Part shown: in pieces, positions 43,217-55,634 of the stretch | How the letters are laid out: each line of letters opens with the position of its first letter | Position numbering within the stretch: position 1 is the stretch's first letter | Assembly: GCA_949592205.1 (NCBI GenBank) | Contig: CATIUR010000006.1 | Span: 6,953,001-7,017,000 of the forward strand | Reading direction: 5' to 3' | DNA length: 64,000 nt | DNA from: Helichrysum umbraculigerum | Lineage: Eukaryota; Streptophyta; Magnoliopsida; Asterales; Asteraceae | Notes under the pieces: generated by a model | What the model saw: the letters and a program-made list of their open reading frames with translations, nothing else | The model's database searches: none | What the model was told of the DNA's origin: nothing | Position numbers and translations under genes: made by a program

Positions 43217-43370
43217 CTTCTTCCGTCCCAAATTAATTGTCCACTACTAAAATGCGTACAGTTTTAAAAAGTACATTGCTTTTTGTGTCAACCAATAGGA
43301 TTTAATATGTATCCACTAAAACCCTTTCTGATTTGTTAAAATTAAAGTGGACAATAATTTTGAGACGTCA
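43217..43370. mobile_element. Stowaway-like MITE fragment
   Basis: ACTTCTTCCGTCCCAAATTA then ATTGTCCACT at the left, AGTGGACAATAATTTTGAGACG at the right. A different subfamily from the neighbour at 42922, with a worn right end. The stretch 43371-44504 has further MITE debris but no gene. Confidence 0.6.
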
Positions 43371-45410
43371 CAAAATGGAATGCTGAAAAATTAAAATGGA
43401 ACGAAAACATTAATGTTTATATCGAAATATAGATATAATATTAAAAAAATGATTGGTAAACATAAACTTGTAGACTTAAATCTATACTTAAAAATGTGAT
43501 TGGTAGATGTGAAAAATTGATTGAAAAATATTCGGATAGAGAAAAAGTACAACCAATGAGAGAAGTAGATCTAGATTTAGGCCTTTTTAATTAGGACTAT
43601 ATATCATTACTCATAATAATATGTTTATATATATATTTTTTATAAAAAAGTAACGAGTTAATAAAAAAATATTAATAGAAAACGTAAATATGTTTTTGTT
43701 TTAAAAATAATGAGGGTGATGAGTGTTATAGTATGAATGTTAAAATCCATGAATATATAGGAGATATACAGTTTAAGAAAACATAATTATTATATTGTAC
43801 TTTTATGTATTATGACAGTTTTACCTTTACTTTTAACCTACATTTTTATTATATACATATAAAGTAGGGGTATAATGGAAAGTTTAGTTATATATATCAT
43901 TCTATTTTTGATATTGGACAATTAATTTACGATGTCCAAAAAAGAAAATATGAACTATAAATATGGGACGGATATGAGTAATTTATAGCCCTTAATATTA
44001 TGTTTACTCTATATAATAACTAACAAACATTCCTATAAATTCTCTCTCATTATTTTTACCAATTAATTTAACATGTGTCTGAATGATTTTGTTAGGCTCA
44101 TAGTTGTTAACTCATGACTTAACTTGTGATTTCAAAACTCAATTTTAACTTGTGACTCATGACTCGGCTCAATTTGTAATAGTCACTATTTTAGCCAATT
44201 TGTTCACATGATCATTTGCATGTAAACATATATTTGTTATTTTTTTTCTTTAACTTCATTCATATATGGAAATTGATCACAAATAAGTGAAAGAAGTCAA
44301 AATAATTAGTTCATCAAAAACATATGTCAATAAATATTATTATTATTTAAACATGATGAATTTAAACATGATGAATTTAAAGATTCATTTGATAAAACTC
44401 GGATTGGTTGCTATACTTTGATTTATATGTTGTACTAAATTAAGACTTATTATAATTATTGAAGAAACATAAATATAATATGGTATACAAATACCTAATA
44501 ACTACTCCCCCCGTCCCAATATTATAGTCCATCTTTTCATTTTCGGACGTCCCAAAATAATTGTCCACTTTCAAAAATAGATAGTGAAGTTTGGTCGTGA
44601 TTACCATATTACCCTTAATTGAAGTTAGGGCTTATTATCTGTAAATGCATCGAACTTGTCACGAAATCCTTTAGTATGCATCCATCTTTTAAAAGTTCTA
44701 TTGTATGCATCGAAGTTATTAATCACTCCTATTTTATGTATTCATTAACCATTAAACCGAAATTTTGCATACGTGGCACCAGTTAATCCTCTTTCGTCCA
44801 CGTAGTACACCACCTAGATGCCACCTGGAAGTGCATAAATGTAACAAACTTTTTATTAACACATCAAACTCTTTTATTAGTCTTTTCTTCTTTTTTTTTT
44901 TTATCATCATCCTCATCCTTCTAATATCAAATCTGAAAACTAGAACTAAATTCTTTTAATCCATGTACTTCTCCATTGTCATATCAAGTAAGACCAAATT
45001 GATTTTGCTACATCATCCCAAACTCTCCCTGAGAGTGTTGGCCAACCTCCACTATAGCCGAAAACCTGCAACTTCCAGCCAGCCTTCCCAAAATTTATAC
45101 ACGCAACCAGCGCAAACCACCACTATCTTACCCAATTGAAACCCACACCCTACATACCACCACCACATCGCAAATATGAACAAAAATAAAAATCGCTAGA
45201 TCTAAAATCACGGGTACGATGACCTCAGAATCATTGGGTTTTTTATTCAATTTCCGACGCGACAATCGAAGCGATGTTCAGAGGGTTTAGATCTGAAATC
45301 ATAGGTGCGATGATCTACTTATTTTTTTTGGCTCGATCCACCACCGGGATCTCCAGTGGGATGTCCGACGGCGATGATGGGTTTCAAGGGCAGAACACAT
45401 GGATTGGGTG

Positions 45411-46336
45411 CAGTGTTTTAAAACCCGGGTTATTAGTCAACCCGGAAAATTGTTATTTTCTGGTCGGACCGGTCGGACCGGTTGGGCCGGAAGGTCGGAC
45501 CGGATTTAATAATAGTATACAATAGTAATATTTAGTGAATTTTTTATTTTTTTATAATTATAAATATAATTATTAATTATATCATGTATAATAATTATAA
45601 TCCATCTTAAATTATATATAAGAAACAGTTGATGTCATCAAAAATCTAATCAACCAATAGAATTACTCAATTTTGTCCAATTAGCTAAATTATAGGATTT
45701 AGTGACATCATAAATCATTAATTATTTATCATATAAAGAAAAATAATTATGATAACTTTATCCAAATAGGTATTCACAATACATTAGGACTATTATCATA
45801 TCACAATAAGTATTCGTAATATATTAGGACTATTATCATATCACAATTTGATTTGATGATGCATTGATGAGATTTAATCCTTCATATCAACAACTTTAAA
45901 ATCTATTTGTTTTCGTCCAACCCCGTGTAATACACGGGTATAGAGTCTAGTATAGTAATAAAGGGTGATGACACATCGATTCTCTTGTTATTCTTGGAAT
46001 ACACATCAATATAATAATTATATAATCCATAGAGTAATAAATGGTGATGACACATCAGTCAAATATTCAATTATTACCTTTATTATTCTTGAATACACAA
46101 TCAGTAAACATTCCCTAAACGTAAATGATTAAATGTACATAGAAATTAAAAAAAAAAAAAAAAACATGAAACCCGGGTCAATGTGCCTTTCCGGGTCCCG
46201 GTCCAACCCGGTCCGACCGGCCGGGTCAACCGGGTCGTTGACTAGTCAACATATTGAAAAACCCGGTTTTAAATGGCCCGGAAAACTCTAAAAGTACGGT
46301 CCGACCGGGCCGGTCGAACCGGGTCTTAAAACGTTG
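45411..46336. mobile_element. hAT-type MITE with CCGGTCGGACC ends, 926 bp
   Basis: Starts CAGTGTTTTAAAACCCGGG and ends CCGGGTCTTAAAACGTTG. Flanked by 8-bp ATTGGGTG and AGTGGGTG, one mismatch. Sub-terminal runs of GGTCGGACCGG and CCCGGTCC make both ends GC-rich; the middle is AT-rich. Inserted in the MULE. Confidence 0.8.
45601..45950 (+). mobile_element. Small Helitron inside the hAT MITE, about 350 bp
   Basis: The 3' end has hairpin CCCGTGTAATACACGGG, TATAGAGT and CTAG followed by T. A plausible 5' end TCCATCTTAAATTATATATA begins after A at 45600. The 3' end is firm, the 5' end tentative. Confidence 0.6.
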
Positions 46337-46978
46337 AGTGGGTGGTGGATTTCTTTTCAAATATTGGCAAGTTATTTGACATAGATTTGAAGAAATTAAT
46401 TTAGAGAGAAAAGTGTAGATCTAGATTTTGAATGAGAAAATGGAAGGATGAGGATGAAGTTGGTGATAAAAGAAGGATTGCTAAAAAAGAGATTGAAAAT
46501 TTGGTTCCTATCAATTGCAAATCTTGAAAACGATAAGGATTCAAAGAAGGACTAGAAGTGTAATTTACCCCAAAGAAAAGAAGAAGAAAATGTAATGATT
46601 ATTTAGTGACGTGGAAATGATGTGGCATTGCCACGTCAGCATCTTCGAGCCACGTAATCAAGTCATGACTGGTTACATGTGATTATGGTTAATGATTACA
46701 TACAATAGGAGCGATTAGTAATTTCGGTACATACAATAGAACTTTTAGAAGATGGATGCATACTAAAGGATTTCATGACAAGTTTGATGCCTTTACAGAC
46801 GATAAGCCCTTGAAGTTATTATTTCACACTTTTCACAAAGCTGTAATTAATTAGTTAATGGTAAAACTGTCATTCTGCAAAAAGTAAAAAAGAGAAAGCA
46901 GTAATGATTATGTTTTTATTAAACTGCGTGTTTTTTGTCGGGTGATAATAATTTTGAGACGGAGGGTTGGAGGGAGTA

Positions 46979-48027
46979 ATATAATAATACGAGTGATGAA
47001 TGATATGTTGGCTGGTGGTCTTTGGCCTAATTTACATCTTGTAATTTGGGTAAAGGTTATGATCCTTGTATGTGTACTTTTGTTTGTTTTAGTCAAAGGT
47101 TTTTTAAGGCATGTCATGTTGCACCCCCTTCTTGACTTTGACCCTCACTCCCTGTCAGTTCACGTTGAATTCCTTTTTCCTCCGTTTTTTTTTTAACATA
47201 TTTTTTTCTTTACGGAGGATCTGGTTTTGATTTGTTTTATTTTTAAAGTCTATTTTTACTATTTATTTGTTATTATTAGATGATTGTACATAGTTACTCT
47301 AATAAAAATATTAAAAATATACTTATATAAGTCTTTTGAAATTACTGTATACATTACTGTAACATATATATACAAAAGCTTTTAAAGGGTAAACTAGTAG
47401 ATTACACACGTAATAATGCGGTAGTACTACGATACCTTATACGTAATAAACGGGGTTAGCTTATAGTATTGAGTGATAAACTTATTTTTAAACTTATGTT
47501 TGATAGTTAACATGTGATAGTTGTAATCGTGAGTGTAGAATTGTGCATATGAATTATGATGAATTAAGAGTCGTCATTGTTGTTGCAAGTGTTTTGATTT
47601 ATATTGAAATGACAAGTGCTTAACATACATATTTTTGTTGGTGTTAGTAATTTAATGAACTTAGATTAAAATTTTTAGTTATGTTTGAGTCAATATATAA
47701 TATTCATTTGAAAGTGATTTATATTGCGATTTGAATTTGATGTGGTGAGCCTAGCTTAATAGTCATTTCTTATTTAGAAAATTAAATCTATTTTTTTAAT
47801 AGCGAGTCATTTACAACTATTTGATATTATGTTTACTCAATTTGATGTAGTTTAATAATTAAACTAATTAATTTGATTAATTGACTTTTATTATTACTAT
47901 ATATGTGTTAGTTAATCTAACTTTTTTCATCTCTTCCCAATCTACTCAAAATATAATTAAACAATTAGCTAGAGTAACTAGTTTGCATATAAGAGAAAAT
48001 CATATTTAATTTTTGTTAATTAAATAG
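46979..48027. other. AT-rich spacer, no gene seen
   Basis: No domain-like translation, no repeat ends recognised. Confidence 0.5.
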
Positions 48028-48206
48028 GGATAATATCATATATCCTCACTTTAAATCTTAAAATTGCATATTTCCCCAACTAAACAACATATTATCAAAT
48101 ATACCCAATATAAATCACAAAACACTCATATTTACCCATTTCACTAATTTGATCATAATTTATACTAAAAAATTCTGAAATAAAAGTATTATGGCTATTA
48201 TACCCT

Positions 48207-50653
48207 TGTTGGTGCCCGATCAGGTCGGTGTCGTTAATGATTACTAACCGGGCACCAGCAGTGGGTTGTTTTAAATTTGTAGTTGCGGGGCCTAAGTTTT
48301 TCCTAACAATGCTAATCCTAAGGGTGAGCAAGTGGTAGGTATGACCTAGAGTCGTTCTTCAAACCGACTGAATTGAAACTAAGGCGAGGCAGATGAGGGC
48401 TTTCAAACTAGTGAATGGTTTATAAAATAGTGGGGGTTTTGGTTTTTAAATTAATTAACTTAGGCAAGTAAATAAACAAAAGCGAAATAAAAGTAAAACC
48501 TAAAGCAGATAAAATAAAGATAGTGTTTGCTGAGACTTCGTTAATTAAGTTATGGGATGATGTTTGGAGAAACTGTTTTAAAAGATATTACTTTTATTCT
48601 TGAATACTTGTGATGTAAACACTAAATTCCATACTAATTAAAATCCAATTAGCATGTCACACCGGAAGCTAGGTTATGGTAACATTACAGAGTATTTAGA
48701 ACAATAAGCAAAATCTTAATATGGTTTAATAATACTTTCATATGAACGGGAACGAAACCTTAAGGTACTAGACATAACTGAATCATATAACGATTCCTCG
48801 TCATCCTAACAGATTTGTATATGTAAACAGTTCATTTATGACTTTAAACCAGCCCTTGCTTAAGACTACCCAATAAATCCCCTAGTTATTCACAGCGTTC
48901 CTCACTTTAAGTGGTTCCACCGCTTTAAACCCTGGGCCATGTCTTGTCCTACGATAATTCCCCATGTAACCTTGCGGTTCCATAGTTTCATACCTTTGAC
49001 AAATTATATTGACACAGATAATTGACTACCTTTTAATTGGACGTCGTAAAAAGGTGTTGTAATCACGTTTATTGGTGGAAAGGCGTTAGATTAATTTGAA
49101 GTTTAAAAGTCTATTTAGAAAGGTTAATTAAACTAGGTTTCTCATTTTATATATTAGTCCGTAATATAACTACCTTCGGTTGTTACGCAGCTTCCACGTA
49201 TTTGTACTACACCTAAAGTGTTTCCAACGCTATACTGAGTAACAGTCGAATAGGGGCCATCATATTACTTCATAATATTATACCGCTTCGTAATATGACT
49301 ACCTTCGGTCGTTCCTCGACTTCCGTACATTTGTACTCCACCTTGAAGTGTTTCCAGTACTATATCGAGTAACAGTTGAATAGGGGCCGTCATATTATTT
49401 CACGATAATTAAGACCGTTTATATTTTACTACTATGATGATCCTAAGGCAACAATCAAACAAGAACATGCAATAAGACGATCAAAGTAATACTACCGATC
49501 TTTAATATTTAATTATAAATCATCCCATAATTAACTAACTACATCGCAAACAAACACAATAGTAATCTACTCGCTAATCATGGCATAAACGATCTCTAGC
49601 ATAATTAAAGTATACATATTTAATTAAGATAGATAAGGATAGAAATAACCGAGATTAATATACGAGAAGGAATAGACTTGAATTAATAAGAGTTGCTCCA
49701 AGCATACACCAAAGATTACAAACACGTTCCTCACCAAAGAATACAAGCTCGTTCCTTGCTTCTATTTTAACTAGCCTACTACTATTCTAAAGCAAGAAAA
49801 TAAACAAAGAAATAAAAGCTAGAAGCTATAGAAAGAAAGTGTGTTTTTCCAAGGATAGAAGGTGTGGTGTGTCTTGCAAATGAGCTCAATCCCCCTATTT
49901 ATAGGTGAGTTTAGGCTCACATTAGCATCAAGGGGTGCATGTTAGAAAAAGGTAGCCAAAAGGGTGCACCGGGTACCGTACAACACGAAAAGTAGGCGCA
50001 CCGGGTACTGTACAACACGAAAAGTAGGCGCACCAGGTACTAAAAGTTGCCAAAAACGGAAAGTGAGGCGGGTACACTGTAGCCGGCGCCGGGGGCACTG
50101 TGGCCGGTAGTGGGGGCACCCTGGCCGGCGGCTGGGGGCACACCCCCGCCCCGGTTTGCCGTCTTTTGCTTCGTTTCTTGATTCGTGCGTATTTTCTTCG
50201 TTATGTGTCCGTTCGCGTCGATTCTTTTTTTGTTGGATTTGTAATTCAAAAACAAAGATTTTGACATAGGATAGGCCCTGAGATGAGGTCCCTAGCTCCA
50301 GATATTGCGTGTGAATCATTTGAATCTTCCAGCGGGCGTAGAATCTTCTTTCTTTATCCGTTTTAGTTGATTCTTCTTCTGTTGGATTCGTATTTTGAAA
50401 ACGAACATCTTGGATAGAATGGATGTTGATGAAGGGCAATTTAGTCTTGAAATCTCGTTTTGATGCCTTGAATCTTCAAACGTGTGTGGAATCTTCGTTT
50501 TTCATCCGTTTTGCTTGATTTTTATCGTGCAACCTTGTTTTTACCATCTTGGCATAATGTTACTGATTTGTGCTATATTTGAGTGAAAATGCCAAGGATC
50601 GTTCTAGAATGAGAGATATCGGTAGTAAAAACGTGACTTTTTACGCGATATCA
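48207..50653 (-). repeat. Athila-type 3' LTR
   Basis: TGTTGGTGCCCGATCAGG to TTTTTACGCGATATCA on the plus strand. 2447 bp. A GC-rich block at 50070-50150 (CGGCGCCGGGGGCACTGTGG) sits in otherwise AT-rich LTR. Confidence 0.92.
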
Positions 50654-52870
50654 AATATCCCACACTTAGAACTTTGCTTGTCCTCAAGCAAACTAGTATT
50701 CAACATGGTTAAAGATAAGAAGATAATGAAATATTTTAAGGCGGAACTTTTTACTAAGGGGGTTTTGGAAAAAAAAAATAAAGTACTTGTTCTTTGAAAA
50801 GGAAGGATTGTAATCCTTAGGAGCATGCTTGTGATCTTTGACCTTGGATACATGACTAGGCGATCCTCTCAAGGTGGTCACTTCAATCACTCAAAGTGTT
50901 TAGGGTTTCCTATTCTAGTATTATCAATCACTCAGAACGCCAGTCATGTATCGTTTATCGTCATAGGCTTGATCGAGTATCAAATCGTTACCTTTTAGGT
51001 GAGCGTGAAGTCGATCTAGCCACAATCATTCTAAGGGAGGTGATGTAGGGTTTGTGGAGTGGAGTGTTGGTGGTATAAGAGGGGGTTGTGTTGGTTTTTC
51101 ATAGGTTTTCTTTTTGGTGAAGCGGAAAGCTGAAATTTTTGAATTTTTGGGAGATTTGACGCCTTTTTCTTTTGGGAGGAGTCTTTTTCTTCATTTGACT
51201 TTCTTCTCGTCGAATTTTCTAAGATATTTTTTTTCGACGTCATATCCTTAATACTTCTCTTTTTTCATCTTTGGAACTTTCTATGAAGTTTGAGAGATGC
51301 TTTTGAGTAGGTAAAGGGGGTAACGTACTTATTTTTGGGTGTATGGATGGGTTCAAGAATGATGTGATTCGATCTCCTTTTTGATTCACCAGTTCGGATT
51401 CGAAATGCATAGCAAGAGCAAGTTCTGATTCTAAACGCATACATCGGCACACTCAAGAATCGAAAAAGTGAAGCATTGAAAGTGAATGCTTTTCATATGG
51501 CTCAAGATACCTCACGAATCGAAAGTTGGGTTGTTGTGTGCTTAGTCATGCGATGCTCTTTATGGGATTACTAAACTTGTTTTTCAAAAGAATTTGTATT
51601 TTATTTTTCCTTCTTCCCCAAAGTAAATCATTATTTGTTTAAATTTTTTCATTTTCAACATATTTTTAACTCAATTTTGAAAATTTTGTTTACTTTTATG
51701 GAGAAGCAGGGTCTTATAAAGAGCAACGAGTTTAGAATCAAGCATATACCATTATCCATTTAACAGTAGTGCAACTACTGCTATCCCACACTTAAAGGAA
51801 CATCGTCCTTGATGTTAAACTAAGCTCATAATGGGGTAAAATCCCACACTTAGGATTTGAAACATCTTAGACATATTCTTTTAGCGGTGTGTTTTGGGTT
51901 TGAATCCCACACTTAGTGATAAGCATAGTGGATATGGTATATTTAAAACGAATGAAAGAGACGGTATAGAAGTACTCCCCAGTATTTGCTGTGTTCCTTG
52001 GTATGCGTCTGCCGAACTTCGTCTTCTTGGGTTCACTCTTGATCAAGTCTTCTTTTGATTGGTCTCGTAGGTGTGAACACGTTGGATATACTTTTCTTTA
52101 ATGCGCGGCGTCAAAAACTTGATGCGTCGGGCTGAAACTTGGTCGTATATCCAAGTGTGAAAGATAGTCGGAGACTTTATCACTTCTTGGAATGTAAAAT
52201 TGCGGAAATGTAAAACACGGGTTGCCTCCCGAGAAGCGCTCTTTTAAAGTCGATAGCTCGACTTCTTTTCTCCTAGCTAGATGGAGATGGATGCATCCAT
52301 GGGATCCACTGTGTTGATGTTGTGGGCCCTAGGTTGCGGAAAATTATATCGAGGTGGATAGATTCTTATGAAATGATTGACTATTGTCGTAATCAATTCA
52401 AGTGGACTATCTCTCGATGTTTCCTTGTAGTTCAGAAGATGCTCTGAAGTTGTCCTTGCAAGTCCGTGAAGTCCGAAGGTGATGTAGTCAATAGCTTTAG
52501 TGACAGATCCACTAGGGTCGGTCATGGTGGCTGTGTCTGTCTTAACAACCTCTCTTGGCAGTGGGTTTTGCCAGAGAGAGCAAACAAACGCCAAGAATTG
52601 CAGTTTTATGCCTTCATAATTCTCGGTCTTGGGGTCTCCATTGAATCTTCTGATGGACGTGCACAGGTCCTCTATTTGACGGTGCTGATGGTTGTTGAAT
52701 GGAAAGTCAGATTCTGAGAAAACTAGAATAAGCTGACGAAGTATCTCCTTGCATCTTGAGTAGAATATGAACTTCGTTCTGGAGTTACTTTTCCGTTGTT
52801 GAATCTCCCTTAGATGGATCGTAACAGAAGTAGCGATATCAAGTGGTGATTCATAAGTAATCCTAAAGGG
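50654..52870 (-). other. Athila internal 3' region, without pol
   Basis: 2.2 kb between the gag stop and the 3' LTR. The minus-strand motif CTAAGTGTGGGAT next to the LTR (50657-50669) recurs, exactly or nearly, at 51783-51795, 51841-51853 and 51904-51916, as repeated polypurine-like sites. A 105-codon frame at 52277-52594 has no recognisable domain. No RT, RNase H or integrase motifs on either strand. Confidence 0.75.
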
Positions 52871-55438
52871 TCATTCGTGCCTTGATTCCTCCCAAACGAG
52901 ATCACTAAGTTCTTCAATCATTGACTCAATTTGTTTTTCCATAGTGGAGTTGATAACCATAGATCCGCTTTCCTTGGAGCTGAGGTGATCTTCTCTACTT
53001 AGCAAGTTAAGCAATGATGTGAGGTCATTCATCGTCAAGATGTTGGCTCGACTGCTTGGATGTCCAGTAGTTTCTTTCATATGCGCTTTAATGGATCCCA
53101 ACATCTCCCATTGTGTTGAGGTGAATGGGATATTAGATCTTTTAAAGGTATTGTAGATCCTAGCGTAAGTCCGTTTATGTTGTTGACAGAATTGCAGTTC
53201 AGCAGGGGAAGGAGCAAGCAAGTTGACTGCGTTGCTAATTCCTTCTACCGCTTTGTCAAATCTTTGGATGAATTCTTCGACCACTTTGTGATCCATGATG
53301 GTTTGTGGTTGGTATCTTGTGCGTTTGGAATATTCTTCCAGTGTTTCTCTTCTCAAGGGATGGTTGTGGTTACTTCCCGCCATTTCTTCCATGGTAAATG
53401 GATTAGTTGGCGGTGTACTTCTTTTGTTTTCTTCTTCAATCATTATCTTCCCAATTTCTTCCATCGTTGGTTTGTTTGTTGATGCATTTTTCATCTCTTG
53501 TCCTATTCGTCGGAGGTCAATCGGGGAATATGGCGTGATTGCCATTTCCTTGCTAGATTTACTTTCACTTGTTGACTTTGCAGTTTCTTCGTCTCTGGCG
53601 GTCTTCCTGGAGATCATGTACATATCGGCTTGCTCTCCAGCATTTGGATTGTCGATATGGAAAGTGATGGTTTCTCCCTGAGACTGCAAGCTGATGGTTT
53701 GTGCGAAGACGTTGATGATTGCCTTGGCCGTATTCATGAAAGGTCTTCCTAGTATGATTGGGATGTGTATGTCTTCCTGCATATCCATTATTACAAAATC
53801 TGCTGGGTAAAGAAATTTTTCAATCCTAACTAAAACATTTTCAGCTATTCCCCTAGGGTATTTGACCGAGTGGTCAGCAAGCTGTATGGTCATTTTGGTA
53901 GGTCGAAGATTTTCTAACTCAAGCCTTTTGAAAAGCGAGTATGTCATAAGATTAACACTAGCTCCTAAATCGGCGAGAGAACAGATAATGCCTGAATTGT
54001 AGATGGAAATAGGGAGAGTAAAACGTCCGGTGTCTCCGAGTTTTTCAGGAATGGTATTGTTAAGAATAGCTGAACATTCCTCGTTCAGCGAGACATTGGA
54101 TACTTCGGGTACCTTATCCTTGGTTGTAAGAAGTTTTCTGAAGTACTTTTTGGAGTGAACTTCAGAGGCGGTATCTAGGAATTTCCTATCAAGCTTAAAA
54201 GACTTAAGCTTGTCGGGTCGTTGTTTAAGACGAGCCGGAAATGGGATTTTCCTATTTGGTGTAGACTCTAAATCCATTGTCGATGGGACAATAGGTGGTT
54301 CCTTCACCGGAGAAGAAACCGTAGGTGGGCTATGTGCTACCTGAGAGTCTTGAATATGGGAAGCCTCCTTATGGCAACTAGTTGGACTATCCCGAGGTTT
54401 AGCATTAATACACTGTGCTAATTGTCCTAGGATGAGATCAGCTTGGTCTTGTCTAGCCGAGATTCCTTGAATGACTTGTATCAGGGTGTCGTCAAAGCTA
54501 GAGGTCTGTGAAGGAGAGGGTTTGGAAGGTTGAGGTTGGTAAGTTAGTGGGTTATTCCTAGGTGGGTTAAAGGAAGGGTTAGTATTGGGCGGAGTTAGAT
54601 GAGACTGAGGAATTTGGGCTGAGTGGTTCAGATTAGCACAATTAAGGCAGGTTTGAACTTGACAGACTTGTTGTGGTTGACTTTTCAATTCCTTAATCTC
54701 CTTGGTTAGGTCTGCCACTTGCTGAGTGAGGGTTTTGATAGCTTTAGTACTGATTGTAGTAGGTGAATTCACTAATGAGTGGTGATTTTCACTGTTCCAG
54801 TCATGGTTGTGTATGGTCATTTTCTCAATAAGGCTCCAAGCTTCATTTTCCGTACAGTCTATGAAACTACCTTGAGAGGCGGTATCAAGTAAAGGACGGT
54901 GATGTGGGAAGAGACCGTTGTAGAAAATGCGCAACTGGTCTGAACGCTCAAAACGATGATTTGGACATTTCTTAAGCAATTTCTTAAAGCGCTCCCATGC
55001 ATCGAATATTGATTCATCATGCACTTGACGAAAGTTTATGATGTTGGACCTACACGTGGCTTGTTTTGATGGGGGGAAATATTTGGCCAAAAATTTGGTT
55101 GCTAATTCTACCCAAGAGGTTATAGAGTTAATCTCTAGTTCCTCAAACCAGGTTTGTGCATTGAGAGTGAGTGAATAGGGAAATAGGTATAGGTAGACTA
55201 TGTCGTGATTAACCCCAATCGGCTTAAAAAAGTTGGATAAGGAAATGAATTTGTCAAGGTGGGAGTTAGGATCATCATTTGGTAGGCCACGGAATTGACA
55301 GAGGTTTTGGACTAACTGAACAATATGGGGCTTTAATTCAAATGAAGTTCTATCGGTTTCCGGATAGACAATTGGTCCTCCTCGACCTTCAATTAGAGGT
55401 TTAGAGTTTTCAGCGAGAGTTATACGTGTAGCTGTCAT
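52871..55438 (-). CDS. gag: Athila-type gag-protease protein (855 aa)
   Basis: I start at MTATRITLAENSKPLIEGRG. The open frame runs upstream into the LTR, but that part is not protein-like. The gag domain lies at about residues 25-200 (FRGLPNDDPNSHLDKFISL, QTWFEELEINSITSWVEL, DAWERFKKLLKKCPNH), then a helix (QQVADLTKEIKELKS), a Pro/Ser/Gln-rich linker, and an aspartic protease with DLGASVNLMTYS at about 488 and ILGRPFMNT at about 550. The C-terminal 250 residues are charged and undefined. The frame is intact. It packages element RNA. The protein stops where pol would normally follow. Confidence 0.88.
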   Translation of the reverse strand: MTATRITLAENSKPLIEGRGGPIVYPETDRTSFELKPHIVQLVQNLCQFRGLPNDDPNSHLDKFISLSNFFKPIGVNHDIVYLYLFPYSLTLNAQTWFEELEINSITSWVELATKFLAKYFPPSKQATCRSNIINFRQVHDESIFDAWERFKKLLKKCPNHRFERSDQLRIFYNGLFPHHRPLLDTASQGSFIDCTENEAWSLIEKMTIHNHDWNSENHHSLVNSPTTISTKAIKTLTQQVADLTKEIKELKSQPQQVCQVQTCLNCANLNHSAQIPQSHLTPPNTNPSFNPPRNNPLTYQPQPSKPSPSQTSSFDDTLIQVIQGISARQDQADLILGQLAQCINAKPRDSPTSCHKEASHIQDSQVAHSPPTVSSPVKEPPIVPSTMDLESTPNRKIPFPARLKQRPDKLKSFKLDRKFLDTASEVHSKKYFRKLLTTKDKVPEVSNVSLNEECSAILNNTIPEKLGDTGRFTLPISIYNSGIICSLADLGASVNLMTYSLFKRLELENLRPTKMTIQLADHSVKYPRGIAENVLVRIEKFLYPADFVIMDMQEDIHIPIILGRPFMNTAKAIINVFAQTISLQSQGETITFHIDNPNAGEQADMYMISRKTARDEETAKSTSESKSSKEMAITPYSPIDLRRIGQEMKNASTNKPTMEEIGKIMIEEENKRSTPPTNPFTMEEMAGSNHNHPLRRETLEEYSKRTRYQPQTIMDHKVVEEFIQRFDKAVEGISNAVNLLAPSPAELQFCQQHKRTYARIYNTFKRSNIPFTSTQWEMLGSIKAHMKETTGHPSSRANILTMNDLTSLLNLLSREDHLSSKESGSMVINSTMEKQIESMIEELSDLVWEESRHE

Positions 55439-55610
55439 AGTCTCGTTGGTAGGTGGTTGACTAGTTGAGTGGATAGGGATAACGTAATTTATAAAAGTAC
55501 TAAAAGTAAGGAAAAACAAAGAAAGACGTAGGAGTCTAAGGAGAAGAGTTAATCCTAAAGGTTCACTAGCGAGTAAGTTCATCTTGACGCCTAAGGATCG
55601 TACAGTTGGT

Positions 55611-55628
55611 TCCCCGGCAGCGGCGCCA
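55611..55628 (-). other. Primer binding site, tRNA-Asp
   Basis: Minus-strand TGGCGCCGCTGCCGGGGA, six bases after the 5' LTR. Complementary to the 3' end of plant Asp tRNA, usual for Athila and some Tat elements. Confidence 0.9.
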
Positions 55629-55634
55629 AAAACT

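Larger units (their letters stand above)
44628..46809. mobile_element. Non-autonomous Mutator-like element, 2.2 kb
   Basis: Terminal inverted repeats of about 90 bp, GGGCTTATTATCTGTAAATG at the left and ACAGACGATAAGCCC at the right, with TTTAGTATGCATCCATC near each inner end. A perfect 9-bp target duplication TTGAAGTTA at 44619-44627 and 46810-46818. No transposase. The interior at about 44980-45410 and 46345-46500 is less AT-rich and could be captured host sequence (Pack-MULE). Confidence 0.9.
44505..46976. mobile_element. Stowaway-like MITE split by a MULE
   Basis: The left piece 44505-44627 starts CTCCCCCCGTCCC; the right piece 46810-46976 ends GGTTGGAGGGAG. TA flanks at 44503-44504 and 46977-46978. 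The pieces join to give a copy of the 42922 family. Inside is a MULE with a 9-bp target duplication. Confidence 0.85.

Noticed and set aside
42900..43400. Functional promoter suggested by CTCCGTCCCA repeats
   Set aside because: These are MITE terminal repeats.
49928..50439. Frames rich in Pro, Arg and Ala in the Athila LTR (also at 57357-57748)
   Set aside because: Present in both LTRs over the GC-rich block, with frame differences between copies. No domain.
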